This document shows, in pieces, positions 1 to 10,656 of a DNA stretch of 64,000 nt. The notes under the pieces are model-generated. The model did not search any database. It had not been told where the DNA came from and saw nothing but the letters and a program-made list of their open reading frames with translations. The first letter of the stretch is position 1. Every line of letters starts with the position of its first letter. A program made the position numbers and the translations under genes. Source of the DNA: Dipteronia dyeriana (lineage: Eukaryota > Streptophyta > Magnoliopsida > Sapindales > Sapindaceae); contig CM065299.1 of NCBI GenBank assembly GCA_032871835.1, positions 82,093,652 to 82,157,651 on the forward strand, in the 5' to 3' direction.

Positions 1-705
1 GATGTGATCTTGAAAAATGATGAGAAATCAGAAGCAAAGAAAGATATCAAGGCCGATCACAGCTCTGGTCGAAATCAAAGAGCCAGTCCAGAGGCCAATC
101 AAATAATACATACGATCTTTGGATGACCATCCACTGGGACAAGTAACCAAGAATGAACACAGGAAATCAGAGAAGCAGTATAGGCAATAAATAACTTTGA
201 CGTAAACTCGGTCGAGCTAGACCCGAAGAGGGTAAAGGAAGGGTGAGACCCAATAACATTCACAAAAGCAGACTCATATGGCGTTGATGTTCGGCCAAAT
301 GACGCATTGGTCATAAGTGCCCGGATTGGTCATCAGGAAGTCAGGAGAATCCTGATAGATAATGGAAGCTCAGCAGAAATTCTCAATATAGTCGTCTACG
401 ATCAACTCAGGTTATACCGAAAAGACCAACAGCCCTTCCATACCCCACTCAGAGGATTCGGGGGAGTTGAGGTAAGGTCACTCAGGGCGGTAAAGCTAGC
501 TGTGAAGATTAGAGTGGCACCTTGCCAGAGAACTGTATTGCACGACTTCGTGGTGGTAGACTTGGACAATTGGCCATATAATGCACTATTTGGACGACCA
601 TTCCTGAATAAAATTAAGGCCGTAACACCCACTTATGCCTTAATGATCAAATTCTCGACCGAACAGGGGGTTGGGGTAGTCAAGGGATCCCAAGAGATGG
701 CCTGA
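1..705 (+). pseudogene. gag 3' end and aspartic protease region of the Tat element
   Basis: Positions about 90-300 read, with stops, as the conserved linker before protease (IHTIFG motif near 105). From 307 an open frame runs to the stop at 703-705. It contains LIDNGSSAEIL, which aligns with the usual D-S/T-G-S-S active site of retroelement proteases but has Asn where Ser or Thr is normal. Further on it keeps a hydrophobic YNALFGRPFLN segment typical of the protease C-terminus. The catalytic Asp is kept but the region before 307 is interrupted, so this is a decayed polyprotein segment and not a separate gene. Confidence 0.8.
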
Positions 706-775
706 AGAGCTAACCTGTCAGTATACAAAGACAAGAATGATGAGCAGGTTTGCACTATAACACAGCCGAGTCAGA

Positions 776-1543
776 ATGAAAAGCTTCGATCTAAGGGAAG
801 AGCCGAATGAATCCAAAACTGAACCGGTCGAAGAAATCACCTTGAAAGAAGATGAACAAGACAAAAATGTCAAGATCGGGGCCAACCTAGGAGAAAGAGT
901 CAAACAAAGCCTCATTTATCTACTTAAAAAATACAGGGATGTGTTCGCTTTGAGTCATGAAGACATGGTCGGGATAGATGCCCGAATAATATCCCACCAT
1001 CTCACAGTAGACCCAAGTGTAAAACCGGTGATACAAAAAAGAATATCATTCACTCTCGAGAGAAGTCAGGCAATTAAACAGGAAGTAGAGAAGCTACTCG
1101 TTGTAGGATCAATTAGAGAGGTCGATTACCCTCAATGGGTAGCTAATGTAGTCCTCGTCTAAAAGAAGAATGGACAATAGAGGATGTGCGTAGATTTCAA
1201 AGATCTGAACAAGGCATGCCCGAAAGATAGTTTTCCACTTCCGATGATAGATCAATTGGTGGACGCTACACCAGGCCATGAGTTGCTCAATTTCATGGAC
1301 GCCTACTCAGGATATAACTAAATCTGGATGAACAAGGCTGACGAAGAAAAAATGGCGTTCACAACTGATCAGGGTTTGTACTGTTACACTGTAATGCCCT
1401 TTGGATTAAAAAAAGTAAGAGCAACATATCAAAAGGTTGTTAACAGAATCTTCGCACGGCAAATTGGAAGGAACATGGAAGTATACATTAATGATATGCT
1501 GACCAAGAGCATCACGGCAGACCAGCACACTTCAGACATTTGA
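776..1543 (+). pseudogene. Reverse transcriptase, broken
   Basis: The frame 776-1162 holds the RT N-terminus (DVFALSHEDMVGID and the PVIQKRISF region). A stop ends it at 1160-1162. The following bases still read as the RT palm (MCVDFKDLNKACPKDSFPLP), with another stop at 1318-1320 just after the DAYSGYN motif. The frame 1328-1543 has the FGLKKVRATYQ segment and the catalytic box read as VYINDML at about 1481-1501. Functional elements have Y-V-D-D-M there. The first catalytic Asp codon reads AAT (Asn), so polymerase activity would be lost even without the stops. Confidence 0.88.
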
Positions 1544-1547
1544 TGTC

Positions 1548-2666
1548 TTGAGGAGATACCAAATGAAGCTAAATCCTTCAGGAAGATTCCTGGGTTTTCA
1601 AGTTCACCAAAGAGAAATCGAAGTCAACCCCGAAAAGATGCAGGCCCTAGAGAAAATGACTTCACCGAGGACACTCAAAGAAGTACAGCGCCTAACAAGA
1701 TGCTTAGCTTCTTTAGGTAGATTCATGTCAAAGGCCACAGACAGATGCACACCCTTTTTCAAAGTAATTAAAAAAGGGAAAGGACTCGAATGGAATGAAG
1801 AGTGCGAGCATGCATTTTTTAAAATTAAAGAATACCTAAAGCAGACTCTCATCATTTCAAAACCTCAGATGGGAGAGACACTTCATCTCTACTTACCAAT
1901 TACAGAACTAGCAGCCAGTGCAGTCCTAGTTAGAACAGAAGATGGAGTACAGAAGCCAGTGTACTATACCAGCAAGGCACTTCTACCAGTCAAGACCAGG
2001 TATTCACAGGCAGAAAAAATGGCACTAGCATTGGTTTCAGCAGCAAGGAAGCTAATGCCATATTTTCAGGCTCATACAATTCAGGTACTCACTAACTGCC
2101 CATTAAAACAAATTCTAAAGAAGCCAGAGATTTCAGGAAGACTGGCCAAATGGGCTATCGAGCTGAGTGAATTCGATATCCACTATATCCACTATATCCT
2201 CAGAACATCCCTCAAAGGGCAAGCAGAGGCAAATTTTATAGCAGAGTTCACAGAGCCAAACCTAGAAGCAAAAAGGATATTGGGAAAAAAATTCCCACGG
2301 AAATTATATATTGATGGCTCTTCAAACACTCATGGCAGCGAGGCAGGGATCATAGTATGCACTCCTGAAGGGGATGATGTCGAATGTGCCATGAGGTTTG
2401 ACTTTAAAGCAACCAACAATCAAACCGAATACGAGGTGCTATCAGCTGGACTTAGAGTCTGCATAGCTCTCGGGGCGGATGAAGTCGAGATATTCAGCGA
2501 TTCACAGATAGTTTTCAACCAAATACTAGACGAGTACCAAGCCAAGGATAAAGGCATGATAGCCTACCGTGACATTGCAAAACAGCTCCTCCAAAAATTT
2601 AAGGAGTATAAAATTGCCCAGATCCCAGAGAGGAGAATGAAAAGGCAGACGCATTGTCCAAACTAG
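1548..2666 (+). pseudogene. RT thumb, RNase H and second (archaeal-type) RNase H
   Basis: This 372-codon open stretch starts in the RT connection region (RFLGFQVHQREIEVNPEK). It goes on through the usual Ty3 RNase H (YYTSKALLPVKTRYSQAEK to about codon 220). From about 2300 a second RNase H fold follows: LYIDGSSN, then NNQTEYEVLSAGL, then IFSDSQIVFNQ. These give a D-E-D acidic set as in archaeal or plant-type RNase H1. A second RNase H is a recognised mark of Tat elements. The frame shifts near 2650-2666, where the next stretch overlaps. This is the best preserved part of the element. Confidence 0.86.
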
Positions 2667-3185
2667 CGTCAGTAACAACCACAAACAGATTAATGACTAT
2701 TCCGGTTGCACATCTCCTTAACCCGAGCACAGCTGAACCAAGAAACTTAGAAATTTTAGAAATTCGAACACCGCCAGAGGGTTGGATGACTCAGCTAAAA
2801 AGGTTCCTGGAAGAAGGCGTGCTCCGGGAAGATCCCTTACAAGCAAAACGTATCATATATAGATCAGCAAGGTACACATTGGTTGAGGGAGAATTATACA
2901 GAAGGGGGTATTCCCGAACACTCCAAATATGTGTGTCAGAGGAAGATGCAATCGGATATTATAGGAAATCCATGCAGGAGTTTACGGAAACCACACTGGG
3001 GTAAAAGTTTGGCACACAAAGTGCTCAGGCAAGGCTATTATTGGCCTACTCTGATCTCAGATGCACAACAATGTTCGGAGAGTTGCAATACTTGCCAAAG
3101 GATTACTAATGATATCCGACAACCCCTGAGCAGCTCAGAAACCTCACATCCCCATGGCCATTCTCCATGTGGGGGTTGGATTTAA
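2654..3185 (+). pseudogene. Integrase zinc-binding region, frameshifted
   Basis: Two overlapping frames (2654-3004 and 2883-3185) split what should be one linker plus the integrase H-H-C-C zinc domain. The second frame holds HKVLRQGYYWPTL and, after a spacer, CNTCQRI, the His and Cys half-sites of the zinc finger. The switch between frames lies near 2980-3004. The domain precedes the catalytic core that begins at 3167, overlapping it slightly in another frame. Confidence 0.82.
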
Positions 3186-4024
3186 TCGTCCCAATGCCAG
3201 CCGAGACAGGGGGTGGAGCGAAGTATGTCATAGTAGCCGTTGACTATTTCACAAAGTGGGTAGAAGCCGAAGCCGAAGCATTGGTGTATATCACAAAAGG
3301 AAACACCATAAACTTTGTAAAAAAGAATATACTTTATAGGTTTGGAGTCCCAAACACTATAATCACTGACAATGGCACTCAGTTTGACAACCTGAAATTC
3401 AGACAGTTGTGCAAAGAGTTCCAGAAAGCCAATTATTATGCCACACTTGCCCACTCTCAAACAAATGGGCAGGTTGAAGCAGTGAACAATATCATCAAGC
3501 ACACACTCAAAGCGAAGCTAGATGTTAAGAAAGGAAGCTAGGTTGAAAAGCTTCCCAAAGTATTATGGGCGTATAGGACAACAGCGAGAACTTTAACAGG
3601 AGAAACTCCATACACTTTAGCGTTTGGAACAGAAGTTGTTATCCCTGTAGAAACGTCATATACATCACCCTGAGTCAGGCTATATGATGAAGATCATAAT
3701 GTTGATATATTGCTGCAAAGTCTAAATGAGCTAGAAGAGAAAAGGGAGAAGTTCAGAATACGAAATTTGGCATATCAGCAAAGAGTAGTCTGCCACTACA
3801 ACTCTCATGTTCGGGTCAGGAAATTCCAGCTAGAAGACCTGGTACTCAGAAAGGTGTCATTGAACACAAAAAATAAAGCTACAGGTTCCCTGGCTGATAA
3901 ATGGGAAGGCCCATACAAATTCGAAGGAGTAGCTGGCCATGGAGCGTATTGGATTGCACGACCCAATGGAGGGGTTTTACCCCGACCATGCAATGCCCAA
4001 TATCTGAAGATTTTCTACCCTTAA
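3167..4024 (+). pseudogene. Integrase catalytic core and C-terminal domain, interrupted
   Basis: The frame 3167-3541 carries the D-D-E core: WGLDLIVPMP (first Asp), IITDNGTQFDN (second Asp) and QTNGQVEAVNN (Glu). A TAG at 3539-3541 and a TGA near 3671 interrupt it. The frame then continues to 4024 through ETPYTLAFG and the tail GAYWIARPNGGVLPR, ending in YLKIFYP. No chromodomain follows, which excludes the chromovirus branch of Ty3/gypsy. All three catalytic acids are kept although the chain is broken. Confidence 0.86.
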
Positions 4025-4109
4025 ATTATTCTTTGTTCTTTTTTCTAATCAGGACAATTTTAGTTAAGTTAAATATTAGCTGTGGAATTTAAAACTTTAT
4101 TGATTTTGC

Positions 4110-4980
4110 AGTTATGAATAAAAAATCAAACTCAGGATTTTCGAAAGAAAAGCATCAAACTCGGGTTTTCCAAAAGAAAGCATATGATAATAAGAACGTA
4201 TAGAATAAAGCATATGATAATAAGAACATATGGAAGACAAGCATGATAATAAGAACATGCAAATAGAATACTCGGGACCATTAAATCCCGAATAGGCAGA
4301 AAAGCTCGAAGGAGCATGCCAGCCGAGCAAGGTCAAATGACCTTAGCAAAAAGGCAAACCCGATGCACCAGCTCGGGACGCTATAGGGAAAAATTCCAGT
4401 GAAATGCGTAGCTGTGTTAAGCGATTCAAGAAGCTTAACGATTCGAAAAACCCTTGTGTATAAAAACTGGGGAGACGTTCTTGGTGGTGTGTAAGAACTC
4501 GAACATATGATCATGGTGAGCCTTGATGTAATGTTCGGGTAGCAACCGTGTACAAAACACAAGTATAAACCTACTTGCCTATTTTATGATGACTTGGTTA
4601 ATAATACTAGTCAGTTTAATAAGATACTTGGCATTATTCGGGTGACAACCAGTTTAATAAGATAATCGGTTAAATTGTCCGAACATCAGAATTGACCAGT
4701 TTAATAAGATACTTGGCATTATTCGGTTGACAACCGGTTTAATAAGATACTCGGTTAAAGTTACGCGAACGTCAGAAATAGCTGGTTTAATAAGATACTC
4801 AACAATCATAGTCAAGTTAAAGAAATTTCGCGAGCAATAAAATCAAACCACCAGGTTCAGAAAAGCTACTCGGAATTTTATTGATCTTTCAAAAGAATGG
4901 TTACAAAGTTCTTTTACAAAAGAATCATTACAAAGAACTCTTTACAAAGAATTGTTAAAAGTACAAAAAATCCTATCTAC
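4110..4980. repeat. Tandem repeats in the spacer after pol
   Basis: Three repeat types stand in a row. At 4175-4260 a short unit GATAATAAGAACATATG recurs three to four times. At 4600-4810 a unit of roughly 107 bp recurs about twice, built on GTTTAATAAGATACTCGG and TTGGCATTATTCGG sub-repeats. At 4890-4980 variants of TTACAAAGAATTC-like 20-mers recur. Repeat-bearing non-coding DNA between pol and the 3' LTR is common in Tat/Ogre elements. No gene is seen here. Confidence 0.7.
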
Positions 4981-5159
4981 AAAAATCAGGATTGTGAGGA
5001 TTTGAAGCTCTTGCCAATACTCGGGTCAGGCACCATCTCATATTCTCAGAGCAAACTCTCATTAGAAGGCCAAGAAATTGTGTCAGCCGAATCATCCATC
5101 CACTGGCTGTAATCTTCTCCTGGGATCGGCCCGACATCGGGCACCACACCCTCCATGAT

Positions 5160-5666
5160 CTACTCCTGATTAGCATAAAAGGTCGAGAGGGAATGCTCAG
5201 ATGGAACCTCCAAATGCATGGGATGAGGCTCTTTACCTTGGCTGCGGCAGTAAGCCCTCCACTCCTTCATCTGAGTACGGAGAGATTCCAATGATCGATC
5301 CACATGATGTTTGATCGACAGCTCCCAGTTGGTTCGGGCCTTCTCAGTCGCCCTATTCTTAACTTTGAAGAACTCGCCAGCTGAAACTAGCCCTCGCTGA
5401 AACTCACGAAGGAGAAGGGCATCGTAGGTAGGGGATCTTTTAAAACGATCCACCCCTTGAACCTCAAGTTCCAGCCTGGCTTCTCGGGACAAGGATTCGA
5501 CTATCAGAGTCTGGCATTCCAAATCTTCGATCTTCTGCTCATACGCCGACTTGGATTGCTCCGCTTCCTGCTCGTCCTTGAGCATTGATTCTTGGGCAGA
5601 AGATAATAAATTTTGAAGTAATGTAGCATTCTCTTCTGCCGAAGAAGCCCTCTCATCGGCCTCCAT
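5160..5666 (-). pseudogene. C-terminal coiled-coil part of the Tat antisense ORF
   Basis: This 168-codon open frame on - is opposite to pol. It is rich in Glu, Gln, Ala, Lys and Ser with heptad spacing (ERASSAEENATLLQNLL, then KSAYEQKIEDLECQ), so a coiled coil is expected. The C-terminal half has FKRSPTYDALLLREFQRGL and VDRSLESLRTQMKEW, then stops at 5160. Plant Tat proteins carrying the PF04195 domain (putative gypsy type transposon) usually have such a coiled coil at the end, which suits the N-terminal block at 7050-7694. Stops between the two blocks show decay. Confidence 0.66.
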
Positions 5667-5938
5667 CTGCTTTGTCAGACAGTGGTCGGTAAAAATTTAG
5701 GCAGAAACCTCTTGTTGATAAGTCGTTTCGACCCGAGCATGGCTATCCTCACTTTTCTTCAACTGAACCTCAAGACGCCTTATTTTATCAGCTTGATGTT
5801 GTTGCGTCTGTACCAACTCAGCAAACTCGGCCACCATCTATAAAGAAGTTCGATTAGAAACCTAGCAAGCAAAAACGAGCAAAAATGAGCAAAACAATTG
5901 AAGTTAAGAATAACATAAGATGCACCGTTAAAGACGAT

Positions 5939-6720
5939 CTAAAGACAGTCTGACAGGGAGCCATCCCGAAAACAACTCCAGCGGTCTTCCCCAATGAAAG
6001 TTTGACTGGATGACATCTCCCGCAGCATATCCTGGGGAGAAGAATATGAAGGAACCCCCGAGGGTTCAGCTCCTTGATCTTCAACTTCGGGGGGATAGGA
6101 ACCCCTGTTCGTCTCTGAAATTTCCACATCCGCTGAAGCAAGGGAACCCATGTTCAGCTCCAAAATCTCCACATCTGTCGACGCTCAAGTATCAACGCTC
6201 GGGGGAATGTCAACCACAATATCTTCATCGCTGGAGTTGATGAAAGAGACCACCCGAGAAACCATAAGAGGGCGAGTTGGATAGCTAAATTCCTTTCGCT
6301 TCTCAGCCCAAGAACGGTGGAAGCTGAGATCAGCTGCGGGATCTTCTTGAACATCATCCAGGAAGGACTCAAAAAAGTCAGGACCGGAAGGAGCTTGGCT
6401 TACGGAGGTGTTACCTCCATCACCAACATCTGACCGCACAGCAGGTCCTTCACCGAGACCCTCACTTTGCCTCTCCCCATCATCAGGCAGTTGAGTCGGG
6501 CCACTCGGACCGCTAGTCTCCTATACGATCGGTTGAACAACGTCCTCAGGGACATATTCGGGAACTTGCTCTTCGACCGCATCAGGTTCTTTGTCAGACT
6601 CAGGCGGGGCAATGACATCATTTCTCTGACGAGAAGCTTCTTTTCGACTCCCCTGAAGAATAGACTTCACTTGGCGAGCCTGAAGATCGCAGACGATATC
6701 CGTATCGTACACTTAGAAGA
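5939..6720 (-). pseudogene. Middle, low-complexity part of the Tat antisense ORF
   Basis: Several short - frames (5939-6172, 6185-6439, 6521-6712) carry acidic, Ser/Pro/Glu-rich sequence such as FFESFLDDVQEDP and APPESDKEPDAVEEQ. It lies between the conserved N-terminal block and the coiled coil. Composition and position fit the variable linker of the antisense protein. Frames change at least twice. Intron loss or decay could explain the changes, but no clean GT-AG junction was found. Confidence 0.5.
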
Positions 6721-7049
6721 AAAGATGAACAGTGTCAAAATATAAAATCAAGAAAATAATAATAGAAAGAGGGCCACAAAGATCACTTACATCGTTTGCG
6801 GTGGCCCAAAATCTGTTTGAAGAAGTCGAACTCTATCATCTTCGACTCAGTAAAGAGATAAGTCTTGCTCCTCTTTTCCAGAGTGCGAAACGCTGCCCCA
6901 GTAAGTCTGGCCAGCTCAGTATCGTTGTAATCAATTTTATTCTTGTTCCATTTCTCGGGGGAAAATAAGAAACGGGGAACTCTCAACACCGCTCGAGTAT
7001 CCCCAGATATAAGGGTGACTTCAAGACCGAGACTCCCTCCGGTAAAAAA

Positions 7050-7694
7050 CTAACTGTTCTTCCAGAACTTGTTGGATGTGGGGAATCTCCATACAAAACC
7101 CCTCTTTTTAGGGTCATCAGAGATATCAGCTCTCCGATTCACCTTTGTCCCCTTAGAGACCCAACAGTCTGGAGAATTAGACATGAGGAAATAGGTTCCT
7201 ATCTTGCCAGACTGCCTCAGCGTGAAGAATTGCCTGATTTTACTCGGGGAGGGCGGCCACAGGTTCATCCGGTTGAACATGTTCCACATGCACATCAAGA
7301 TTTTGTAGTTGTTCAGGGCCAGTTGGACCGGAGCGATCCCTGCTTCTGCAAGACACCAGGCGATGAATGGCTGAAAGAGGAGAGTGGCGATGCAGCAGAA
7401 AATGGATCTATAAATCGCCACCATGCCCAAGGGAGGATTCCACGCGGCTTTATCACCCGTTGGAATCAGAGTGACCAAATTGGACAGATCGAATCGAGCA
7501 CGATACTTCTCTATTTCATCTGGTCGGACCACATTCAGCTTGGTATCAAACCCAATCGGGCAGTCAGCAGAGAAAGGGAGACGAGACGTCTTGAACGTCT
7601 CATCGACATCGTTCTCGTTGACAGTCTGATCCCTGATCCAAATATCGCTGGAGTTATGCTTACGGACTTCACTTCTGCTTTGATGTTTTCCCAT
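7050..7694 (-). pseudogene. Antisense ORF N-terminal block, PF04195-like (putative gypsy type transposon)
   Basis: This 214-codon frame on - includes NPPLGMVAIYRSIF, LFQPFIAWCLAEAGIAPVQL and ALNNYKILMCMWNMF, then FFTLRQSGKIGTYFL. The pattern (aromatic start, hydrophobic helix, QL-x-N, then F-x-L near the end) is that of the plant family called Transposase_28 or putative gypsy type transposon. That family is known from antisense ORFs of Tat/Grande elements, such as the gene 23 type of Grande. Its biochemical role is not known. An upstream - frame (7535-7798) overlaps in another phase, so the true start is uncertain. Confidence 0.7.
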
Positions 7695-8398
7695 CCTTCG
7701 AAGAGGTACTCTATGATCAGAAATGTCAGAATCAGAACTAGATGAAGAACTTGATACAGGACTAAAAGTGACGTCAGAGTGAAACCCAGAAATATCAACT
7801 GCTAAAAATGGAGGTTCATCAGTAGGGATTTCCCCAGTAATCTTCTAATACAGGAAACCAACTGGAAATCCCCACGTTCTAACACATCAAGAACGATATT
7901 AAAAAGACGATGACGGGAAGATGGCTCCATTAAAACTAACCTTGAATAAAATTTTATGCAAGATCTTTAACGGAGAATCGCGACCTTCTGCGTAAAGAAA
8001 TCTGGGTTTGAGAAATTTTTCTGCTGAGAATTGTTGAGAATGAACCAATGATGACACTCAGTGAAGAATTAAAGAGATGATGGCACGAATCCCTAGGATT
8101 TCAAGACGGGAAAAAAAATAAAAAAAAATGATGATGAGGTTTGATGACATAGGCGGTGTACGGGGAAAAGGGTGAGTCATTTCTCATAAATGATATCGAA
8201 AAACGAAGAGGCAAGAGACACGTGTCAAAAAGAAAACTGGTTTTTGCCGTCAGAACTCCAGAACGTCACCGTCATTAAAGATCTCACGTAAGGAGGCAAA
8301 TCGAATTTGCAGAGTCACCATTAAGACACGTCATTATGACAAGACATTTACTCGGGTACTTTTGCCCGAAATAAAACCCTATTCAGCAAATATATTTT

Positions 8399-8408
8399 AA
8401 GGGGGTAT
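8399..8408 (+). other. Polypurine tract next to the 3' LTR
   Basis: AAGGGGGTAT lies immediately before the TG that opens the LTR. A purine run here primes plus-strand DNA synthesis in LTR retrotransposons. One T breaks the tract near its end. Confidence 0.65.
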
Positions 8409-9229
8409 TGTCATAAGTGAATTTTATCGTACTTATATGTCATCAACAAAGAGGATAAATTGCCAGGTGGACATCCGAATAGACATTCAGAAAATATCCT
8501 ACAAAGACATCACCGAAGAAGAGAACCCGAGTAAGCAGATGTTGAACAAAACCTACTCAGGGTCAATCGATATCATATACTACTCGGGATCAGCGGGTAT
8601 TATCCTTACTCAAGACAAATATGAAGAAAACTAAATAAAAAGCCTAGCGTTTAGTTCACACGGATTAGGTCATTAAATACATGAAGATATCCATATCAAG
8701 AAGGAATCTCAATGAGAACAGAATACTGAGCTGGAAGGGTTCCCAATCAGGCAACAACTTTATTTCTTTAAAAAGACTACGCTCTCATAAGGAAACAAGT
8801 CCAAATTGGACTACATTACTATAATCTCGTTCGATTTCAATACAAGACTCCGAAACAGGAAAGAAGACAGTCAGTCCGCTTCAAGCAAGTAATCATAATT
8901 AAATACAAAGATCTATTACTTGTACAAAGCAAATTAGGGTTCAATAAACATATAAATAGACTCATAATCTCGCCAAAAAGGATATAGACAACAATCATAG
9001 AAAAATACAGAGAGGAAAAAGAGAGATTGAGAACTTGTAATATTATAAAATTCCTAATGGATTTTGGTTTGGTTGATCATTCAACCACCCGTGGACGTTT
9101 CTCCGGTCATCAGAGTTTTACCATGTAAAAAATTCGTGTCTTGGTTACTTTCTCCTTCTCTTTCTCTTTGAAATTACAGCCGAAATCCAATCCTTGTTGG
9201 CTTTTCTGATACAGTCCAGAAACCGACGT

Positions 9230-9234
<5 letters not shown>
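8409..9234 (+). repeat. 3' LTR of the Tat element
   Basis: The segment starts TGTCATAAGTG after the purine tract and ends GACGTCAACA, giving the TG..CA ends of an LTR, about 826 bp long. A TATAAATA box stands at 8951-8958, leaving about 275 bp for R and U5. It contains many short degenerate repeats of CTCGGG and CCGAA type that also occur in the rest of the element. The partner LTR lies outside the window, so the border rests on ends and purine tract only. Confidence 0.72.
8951..8958 (+). promoter_or_regulatory. TATA box in the Tat LTR
   Basis: TATAAATA stands about 540 bp inside the LTR, where U3 meets R in elements of this size. It would drive the genomic transcript from the matching position of the 5' LTR. 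Confidence 0.5.

Positions 9235-9267
<33 letters not shown>
9234..9267. repeat. (AT)n microsatellite next to the LTR
   Basis: An uninterrupted AT run of about 17 units directly abuts the LTR end. A second AT run lies at about 9664-9698. Such runs are frequent insertion sites of the elements in this window. Confidence 0.9.
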
Positions 9268-9269
<2 letters not shown>

Positions 9270-9344
9270 TTAATATAATTAGTATTTGATTATAATATGA
9301 TAAATTAAAAGAGGAAAAAACTTGAAAAAATATTAATAATATTA

Positions 9345-9657
9345 AATAGATGCAACATGTCACTTCCTTATGAGAAGAAGTTATTTATATATAAAAAAAT
9401 ATGATATTACTTATTATCAAATAGATGGAAAAAAAAATAATAAATGACTTCCATGTGTCACTTCCACATGAAAAGTAGCTGTTTTTATATTATATTATAT
9501 GATTCTACATGTCACCTCCGTATGAAAAGTAGTTATTTTTATATTATAGCATATGATATGGTATATTAAAAGAAATTTAAAAAATAAAATAAAATTTTTA
9601 ATAGCATTTATAATTGTCACGTGTCGTAACCACATCAAAAGTAGAAAAAAATCTATT

Positions 9658-9700
<43 letters not shown>

Positions 9701-9870
9701 GATTATATATAATTTAAAAAATATAAAAAATTAATAACATTTATGATTGCCACATATCGCAACAACATTAAAAGTAGAAAAAAAATGTATAATTATATAT
9801 TTTTTTAAAATAATAATAACATTTTTTATTGTCATGTATCGCAATCACGTCATATAATTATAGTTTCTTA
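9345..9870. repeat. Divergent tandem repeat of roughly 60-130-bp units
   Basis: The core GTCACTTCC-(n)-ATGAAAAGTAG recurs at about 9358, 9458, 9510, 9616, 9749 and 9830 with growing divergence (GTCACGTGTCG-AACCACATCAAAAGTAG in later copies). Between cores the DNA is AT-rich. No coding frame and no terminal repeats were found. From 9870 to 10080 nothing further is recognisable. Confidence 0.55.
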
Positions 9871-10408
9871 TTATAATAAAATTATAAAATAATTAATGTA
9901 GTGATTATGCATTTAATAAGTTTTCTGTTATAGTAAAACTATAATTTTTAACCTGTTCAAGGTACTGGTTAACACTACCAATTATTAAAAAGGTGTGAAG
10001 ATAAACATGTTTAACCATTTATTACGGTATATCTAATTATAAAATAGGGTGTTAAAAATAACATTATGATATGCCAATAACAATAACTAGGGGTGGGCGC
10101 GGTACGGTTCAATTCGGATCGGTTTTAGTTAAAACCGAACTAAACCAAAAAGTTTTAGGTTTTCAAAATCGAAAACCGGTTTAAACTAATGGTGTAATAA
10201 TGGACTGGCCTTACCCATTAGGCACAGTCTAGCCATGTCCGTTTTCGAAAACGGGCCGGACCAGGCCCAGCCTGTTTCCAAAAACGGAGGCACGGCACGG
10301 CACGGCACGGCACGGCTGCCTGCCTCAGGCGAGCCGTGCCTGCCCGTCCGGCGGGCCTAGTCCATAATCATTTTAAAATTCGATTTTTTCAAATTAAGTT
10401 TGTTTGGA

Positions 10409-10446
10409 TTTAGGGTTTAGAGTTTAGGGTTTAGGGTTTAGGGTTT
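10409..10446 (+). repeat. Telomere-like TTTAGGG repeat inside the inner hAT
   Basis: Five consecutive heptamers of the plant telomere unit TTTAGGG stand here, one of them TTTAGAG. They lie between the transposase stop (10657, -) and the GC-rich left end. The same repeat is at the equivalent place in the 32-kb relative, so it belongs to the transposon family. Confidence 0.9.
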
Positions 10447-10656
10447 CAAATCCAAAAATGAATAAAGAAAACGAATAACTTTTTATTTATTTAATTATTT
10501 TTCACTTATGGAATTCAGTATTACATATTTATATTATTGCCTCATCAAAAACATTACCAAGAAAAATCCAGTGGGATAAAAACTTGGTAAGGGAAAAATA
10601 GTGCAACCGTATTACAACTTACAAGTAAATACTAAATACATATGTAAAAGTATAAC

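Larger units (their letters stand above)
1..9234 (+). mobile_element. Ty3/gypsy LTR retrotransposon, Tat lineage, 5' end outside the window
   Basis: Domain order on + is end of gag/protease, RT, RNase H, a second RNase H, integrase zinc-binding, integrase core, then a 4.4-kb 3' region and one LTR. This order is Ty3/gypsy. The second RNase H, the absence of a chromodomain after integrase, and the long 3' region with an antisense ORF point to the Tat lineage (Tat, Ogre, Retand, Grande). Every reading frame is broken by stops or frameshifts, so this copy cannot encode a working polyprotein. The 5' LTR and most of gag lie left of the window, so target duplications cannot be checked. The lineage call is by architecture, not by a tree. 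Confidence 0.88.

Noticed and set aside
7230..7745. 171-codon + strand frame
   Set aside because: It is the shadow of the antisense Tat ORF, whose - strand product carries the recognisable family features.
10409..10446. Telomere repeat as evidence for a chromosome end or a fusion point
   Set aside because: Only five heptamers, located inside a transposon that has the same repeat in its other copy.
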